A stretch of 8,490 nt of DNA, taken from assembly GCA_947446155.1 (NCBI GenBank), contig CANFFZ010000090.1, forward strand, positions 1 through 8,490. Direction: 5' to 3'. The position numbers and the translations under genes are program-made. Under the pieces are notes generated by a model. The model searched no databases and was not told where the DNA came from. It saw only the letters and a program-made list of their open reading frames with translations. The stretch is from Chloroflexota bacterium. GTDB taxonomy: Bacteria; Chloroflexota; Dehalococcoidia; UBA2979. This document shows, piece by piece, positions 5,135-8,490 of this stretch (position 1 is its first letter; the number at the start of each line of letters is the position of its first letter).

Positions 5135-6046
5135 CTACGGCTGGACGTTCTTCACAAACTGGACGAGCGCGTTCATGTCGTCATCCGTGAGGCCGGCAGC
5201 GCGCCACGACGGCATCGCTGTACCTGGGCGCCCGTTCACGAGCGTGTTGAAGTAGAACTCGTCCGTGTTGGTCAGCCGCTGTGGCGTCAACGCGGGGCCC
5301 ACAATGCCCTGACGCTTGTTGCCGTGACACGAGGCACACGTCTTTTGGAAGAAATCCGCCACCGCGACGCCCTGCACCGACGGGCCCGTCACCAGGCCAG
5401 CCTTCGGTGCGGCGGCTGCCGGGGCGCCGCCCGAAGCCTTCGCGACCAGCGCGGTGCGGTCATAGAACTCTTTAGCGGAGAGCGGGTTGAACTGGCCACA
5501 GTTCTTCGAGGTGACGGACAGCTTGGAAAGGTCCTTCGCGACCCGTGCGCCCAGGTCAGCCTCTGACAACGCGGCGTCGTGCTCGTGGCCAATCTCGGTC
5601 ACGAGGTCCCAGCGGCCCTCGGTGATCAGCAGAACGAGATAGTTGATCTGCGTGTCAGAGAGCGGGCCGCCGTGCCTCTCGGACCAAGCCGGCATGGCGG
5701 TATTGGTGCGGCCACAGACGAGCGTGTTGAAGAGGAAGTTGCGGAGCGTTGCGGCCTCGCCATCCGGAGTGGCGACGTACTGCGTGTCAGTCTTGCCGAC
5801 GATGCGGAACGACTCGCGATTCAGAACAGGTGCGATGCCACCTTCTTCGGTACCCTTGCCCTCGAGGCCGTGACACGTGCGGCAGTTGTTCACGAAGATC
5901 GTGGCACCGCGGCGCGCCTTCATGTCGTCCTGGGTCTCGCGGGCGGCCTCGGCCCGGTTGTTCTCGTTCGCAATGTAGGCGCCGAACGCCAAGAAGGCGA
6001 CGAACAGAAGCCCAATCATCGCGTTGACCTGCTTGCTCGTGTTCAT
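5135..6046 (-). CDS. Membrane-anchored diheme cytochrome c of the bc complex
   Basis: A 303-residue protein with an N-terminal hydrophobic anchor (about 9-26) and two c-type heme domains facing outside. Domain 1 has C55-x-x-C58-H59 and a probable distal Met118 in NTAMPAW. Domain 2 has C237-x-x-C240-H241 and Met278 in GTAMPSW. The distal regions are near copies (NTLVCGR and NTLVNGR), showing internal duplication. An Ala/Pro-rich linker (about 204-218) joins the halves. Two extra cysteines, Cys111 and Cys183, could form a disulfide. Placed directly after cytochrome b and Rieske genes, it probably takes the cytochrome c1/f role, accepting electrons from the Rieske protein. The ATG at 6046 has only a weak ribosome-binding site (GGTGA). 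Confidence 0.92.
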   Translation of the reverse strand: MNTSKQVNAMIGLLFVAFLAFGAYIANENNRAEAARETQDDMKARRGATIFVNNCRTCHGLEGKGTEEGGIAPVLNRESFRIVGKTDTQYVATPDGEAATLRNFLFNTLVCGRTNTAMPAWSERHGGPLSDTQINYLVLLITEGRWDLVTEIGHEHDAALSEADLGARVAKDLSKLSVTSKNCGQFNPLSAKEFYDRTALVAKASGGAPAAAAPKAGLVTGPSVQGVAVADFFQKTCASCHGNKRQGIVGPALTPQRLTNTDEFYFNTLVNGRPGTAMPSWRAAGLTDDDMNALVQFVKNVQP

Positions 6047-6100
6047 TCGTTCACCATTCCGTCGCCGCGTCTCGACCTGCTCAGCCGCGTAGCCCCTCGG

Positions 6101-6754
6101 CTAGACCTGCAAGCCCTTGGCCTTTACGGCACGCGTCGGGTTGTCCGGACCACCCTTGGTGACCTTGCCAGTGTCCACTGTGATGTTGCCGGAGGCGTCC
6201 ACGGTGATCGCCATCGTGTCCATCGAGCGCGGCGCGGGGCCGAAGACCCGCACGCCTGCCTTGGTGTACGTGGAACCGTGACAGGGGCAGCGGAACCAGC
6301 CCTTGTCACCTTCGTAGTCAAACGTCTGGCGCCACGGCACCGTGCAGCCAAGGTGCGGGCACTTCCGCCACAGCGCCAGCAGGCCAGCCGCGCCGCCCGA
6401 ACCGCCGGCACGTGCCTCAGCGGGGTCGAGGTTGGCGATCCAGAACTGGCCGTCGGAGAACGCCTTCGGCTCGGCACCCTTCGCGAAGTCCTTCACGTTC
6501 CCCGCCGGGACGGGGGCGCCGAAGCCCTTCACGTTTCGTGGGTAGAGGAAGTCCAGCAGCAGCCCGACCGAGCCCAGCAGAGTGGTACCAAGACCGCCCC
6601 AGAAGGACAGACGGATGAAGTTGCGGCGGGAGACGTCGTGGTCGAGCGGCGTGACCGCCGCCGCCGGGACAGCGTCAGCGTTCGCCACCTGCGTCTTGCG
6701 CGTGGCGAGTGCCTGCTTCCAGGCGTCCGTGGGCGAGATTGTCTCGTTCGCCAT
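6101..6754 (-). CDS. Rieske [2Fe-2S] protein of the bc complex
   Basis: A 217-residue quinol:cytochrome c reductase iron-sulfur subunit that takes the first electron from quinol and hands it to cytochrome c. Cluster ligands are visible: Cys132 and His134 in CPHLGC, Cys156 and His159 in CPCHGS, with Cys137 and Cys158 as the conserved disulfide pair. A twin-arginine type motif, SRRNFIRLS (42-50), precedes a membrane helix (about 51-70), as expected for Tat-exported Rieske proteins that keep the helix as an anchor. The start at 6754 has GAGG 7 nt upstream; the in-frame extension to 6850 overlaps the petD-like gene and lacks such support. It lies between the petD-like and cytochrome c genes. Confidence 0.96.
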   Translation of the reverse strand: MANETISPTDAWKQALATRKTQVANADAVPAAAVTPLDHDVSRRNFIRLSFWGGLGTTLLGSVGLLLDFLYPRNVKGFGAPVPAGNVKDFAKGAEPKAFSDGQFWIANLDPAEARAGGSGGAAGLLALWRKCPHLGCTVPWRQTFDYEGDKGWFRCPCHGSTYTKAGVRVFGPAPRSMDTMAITVDASGNITVDTGKVTKGGPDNPTRAVKAKGLQV

Positions 6755-6782
6755 CGATGTGCCTCTCAGCCGATCCTCGGGC

Positions 6783-7733
6783 CTAGTGGTCGCCCGCGAA
6801 GATCGTGTACGGGACCAGCGCCAGGCCTTCGCCGCGGATATACGTGCCAACGATCGTCAGCGTCACGTACACGGCGATGAAGCCAGAGAACTGCAGGATC
6901 ATGTGGTCGCGCTTCGTCTGCGCGATCTTCGTCTTCCATGCCACGATCGACAGCAGGATCGGTAGACCGATCATCGTCGTCACCGGAATGATCTGCTCAA
7001 CGAGCAGACCAGGGATGTTGATGTTCAGACTGATGCGAGGCAGCCCAAGTAGGTCCGTCCGGATCAACTTGTCGCCAAGCGGCACTTTGGTCCATGACTT
7101 CGGCCACGGGATATCGTTCTGGATCGCGCGTGTGGTGCGCAAGAATGCGATCGGGAACTGGTTGAAGTCCGGGTTCTTCACGATCTTGTCAATGACCTTG
7201 CCGCCCTCTTCGACCTGCACGGTGACGGTCGGTAGCGAATCAGAGCCGTTGAATAATTTTTCGTACAACTTCGCGTGCTGCGCGTCGTCGAAGAGGATGA
7301 GCAGCAGCGTCCCGACGGTACCGACGGCGGCACCCACGTAGGCGTTCAACTTCGCACGCACCGTCGAGAACCACTCGCCCTGACCCTCGGTCGTGTTGTC
7401 GTAGTACGGGATCGCGCCCAGAGCGATGAGGGCGATCGTCGGCACGATGACACCCGCGAGCGCCGGGTGCATATGCAGTAGCAGTTCCTGCAGGTTGAGG
7501 AAGTACCACGGGGCCTTCGAGGGGTTCGGGGTGACGGCCGGGTTCGCGCGGTCGAGCAGGATGGCGTCCACCAGGACGGCAAGCACCACGATCAGGACGG
7601 TGAAGAGCACCGCGGAGATGAACTCGATGAAGACGAGGTCCGGCCAGACGAGGAGTTCTTCCTCACGCTGGCGGCGCTTGCGTGCCTCGACAGCACGCGA
7701 GGCGGCGACGGGTTGAGTGTTGGCAACAGCCAT
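6783..7733 (-). CDS. Cytochrome b C-terminal subunit (PetD-like), extended
   Basis: A 316-residue membrane subunit carrying the C-terminal half of cytochrome b in a split b6-type complex. Hydrophobic helices lie at about 33-60, 90-110, 131-148, 246-266 and 279-299. The quinol-oxidation loop after the first helix reads NPSKAPWYFLNLQELL (70-85), so the usual PEWY motif is APWY and its glutamate is replaced. Plain PetD is about 160 residues with three helices. This protein adds about 95 soluble residues (150-245) and two more helices. The start at 7733 has only a GGGAAG-like ribosome-binding site. It lies 19 nt after the petB-like gene and 28 nt before the Rieske gene. The complex assignment is secure; the meaning of the extension is not. 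Confidence 0.9.
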   Translation of the reverse strand: MAVANTQPVAASRAVEARKRRQREEELLVWPDLVFIEFISAVLFTVLIVVLAVLVDAILLDRANPAVTPNPSKAPWYFLNLQELLLHMHPALAGVIVPTIALIALGAIPYYDNTTEGQGEWFSTVRAKLNAYVGAAVGTVGTLLLILFDDAQHAKLYEKLFNGSDSLPTVTVQVEEGGKVIDKIVKNPDFNQFPIAFLRTTRAIQNDIPWPKSWTKVPLGDKLIRTDLLGLPRISLNINIPGLLVEQIIPVTTMIGLPILLSIVAWKTKIAQTKRDHMILQFSGFIAVYVTLTIVGTYIRGEGLALVPYTIFAGDH

Positions 7734-7752
7734 CAGTGCTTCCCTTCCCCGA

Positions 7753-8475
7753 CTACAGCGGCCGCGCGAGGCCGCCGTCGCGGCGGATGCGCCAGAAGTG
7801 GACCATCATGAACACCGCGGCCATCAGCGGCAGGCCGATGACGTGCAGCGTATAGAAGCGGATGAGCGCCGCCTGGCCCACCTGGAACCCGCCGACCAGC
7901 ACGAAGCGGTTCGGCTCACCCAGCAGCGGGGCAGAACCCACCATGTTCGTGCCGACCGTGATCGCCCACAACGCCAACTGGTCCCAGGGCAGCAGATAAC
8001 CAGTGAACGAGAGCAGCAGGGTCAACACCAGCAGCACGACGCCGATGACCCAGTTGAACTCCCGGGGCGGCTTGTACGCGCCCGTGTAGAACACTCGCAT
8101 CATGTGCATAAGGACGGTCAGCACCATGCCGTGCGCCATCCATCGATGCATGTTGCGCATCAACTGGCCGAAGCGGACGTCTGTCTCCAGCGCCAGAATG
8201 TCCTCGTACGCTCGGTCAACCGAGGGCACGTAATAGAACATCAGCAGGACGCCCGAGATGGTCAGGCCGAGGAAGAGGAAGAACGAGAGGCCACCCAGGC
8301 AGAACGTGTGGGTGATCTTGACGTGGGTACGGTGGATACGCGTCGGGTGCAGGTGCAGGAAGACGTTGGTGGCGACCGCCAGCATCTGGTTGCGGGGGGT
8401 GTTCGGATACCCGGAACGGAAGATCGAGCGCCAGACGCGGTTCGAGAAGATCGCGTCGTAGACTCGGTCGCCCAT
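7753..8475 (-). CDS. petB: Cytochrome b N-terminal subunit (PetB/b6-like)
   Basis: A 240-residue (or longer) four-helix diheme b subunit of a quinol:cytochrome c reductase. The b-heme histidines are His110 and His124 (14 apart) and His211 and His226 (15 apart, the spacing of cytochrome b6 rather than b of bc1). SFTGYLLPWDQ (156-166) and KPPREFNWV are family hallmarks. Cys59 in FCLGG matches the cysteine that binds the extra heme c_i in b6f and in Bacillus and heliobacterial complexes. The ATG at 8475 has no clear ribosome-binding site and the frame stays open to the window edge (8490), so the true start may lie outside. It heads the visible part of the operon. Confidence 0.93.
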   Translation of the reverse strand: MGDRVYDAIFSNRVWRSIFRSGYPNTPRNQMLAVATNVFLHLHPTRIHRTHVKITHTFCLGGLSFFLFLGLTISGVLLMFYYVPSVDRAYEDILALETDVRFGQLMRNMHRWMAHGMVLTVLMHMMRVFYTGAYKPPREFNWVIGVVLLVLTLLLSFTGYLLPWDQLALWAITVGTNMVGSAPLLGEPNRFVLVGGFQVGQAALIRFYTLHVIGLPLMAAVFMMVHFWRIRRDGGLARPL

Positions 8476-8490
8476 CGACCGGCGTTCCGG

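Noticed and set aside
5121..5138. Short inverted repeat over the stop codon of the cytochrome c gene
   Set aside because: The stem is only 6 bp, overlaps coding sequence and has no U-tract, so it is not supported as a terminator.
6755..6850. Upstream extension of the Rieske gene to 6850
   Set aside because: The extension overlaps the petD-like gene. The start at 6754 has GAGG at good spacing and places the Tat-type motif at a normal distance.
5579..6880. A 433-codon open frame on the plus strand
   Set aside because: It lies antisense to the Rieske and cytochrome c genes, has no recognisable motif and a composition typical of antisense frames in high-G+C DNA.
7249..7270. Small AT-rich patch inside the petD-like gene
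   Set aside because: It encodes an ordinary KLYEKLFNG stretch. The frame is intact on both sides and nothing points to insertion.
7759..7776. GC inverted repeat near the 3' end of petB
   Set aside because: It lies within coding sequence for the Arg/Ala-rich C-terminus, is followed closely by the next gene, and shows no terminator features.

Overview
The window is high-G+C bacterial chromosomal DNA, densely packed, with every supported gene on the minus strand, so transcription runs from high to low coordinates. Gene content and protein style suggest a Chloroflexota-like bacterium (possibly the Dehalococcoidia/Tepidiformia side): a b6-type split cytochrome b, a 7TM-HD phosphodiesterase next to yqeY and rpsU, a two-repeat DUF4389 protein, and separate small PurQ and PurL. 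The taxonomic call is inference. There is no rRNA, tRNA, CRISPR array, insertion sequence or phage gene. This is core genome, not an accessory island.

Region 1 (8490 to about 4738) is a respiratory operon for a quinol:cytochrome c oxidoreductase. It encodes cytochrome b N-terminal subunit (petB-like, with the heme c_i cysteine), an unusually long cytochrome b C-terminal subunit (petD-like), a Rieske [2Fe-2S] protein with a Tat-type signal, and a membrane-anchored protein with two c-type heme sites. Quinol oxidised at the b/Rieske site would pass electrons to the diheme cytochrome c. Two tiny paralogous genes follow. One has a CxxC zinc-ribbon-like core. The other has the same framework without the metal ligands, and its ribosome-binding site overlaps the stop codon of the first. 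A strong GC hairpin closes the unit.

Region 2 (4702 to about 1607) begins at a convincing sigma70-type promoter and a structured leader, then rpsU (ribosomal protein S21), a hairpin, yqeY, and pgpH/yqfF (7TM-HD cyclic-di-AMP phosphodiesterase family). phoH and ybeY, frequent neighbours of this cluster elsewhere, are not here.

Region 3 (about 1600 to 1) holds purQ, a DUF4389 membrane protein split by one in-frame TAA stop, and the first 20 or so codons of what looks like purL. purQ and purL act in the same step of purine synthesis, so the DUF4389 gene sits inside a purine pair.

No wholly new system is evident. The points most worth a second look are the tandem ligand-bearing/ligand-less small proteins behind the bc operon, the nonsense-split DUF4389 gene, the extended petD-like subunit with an altered PEWY motif, and the rpsU leader.
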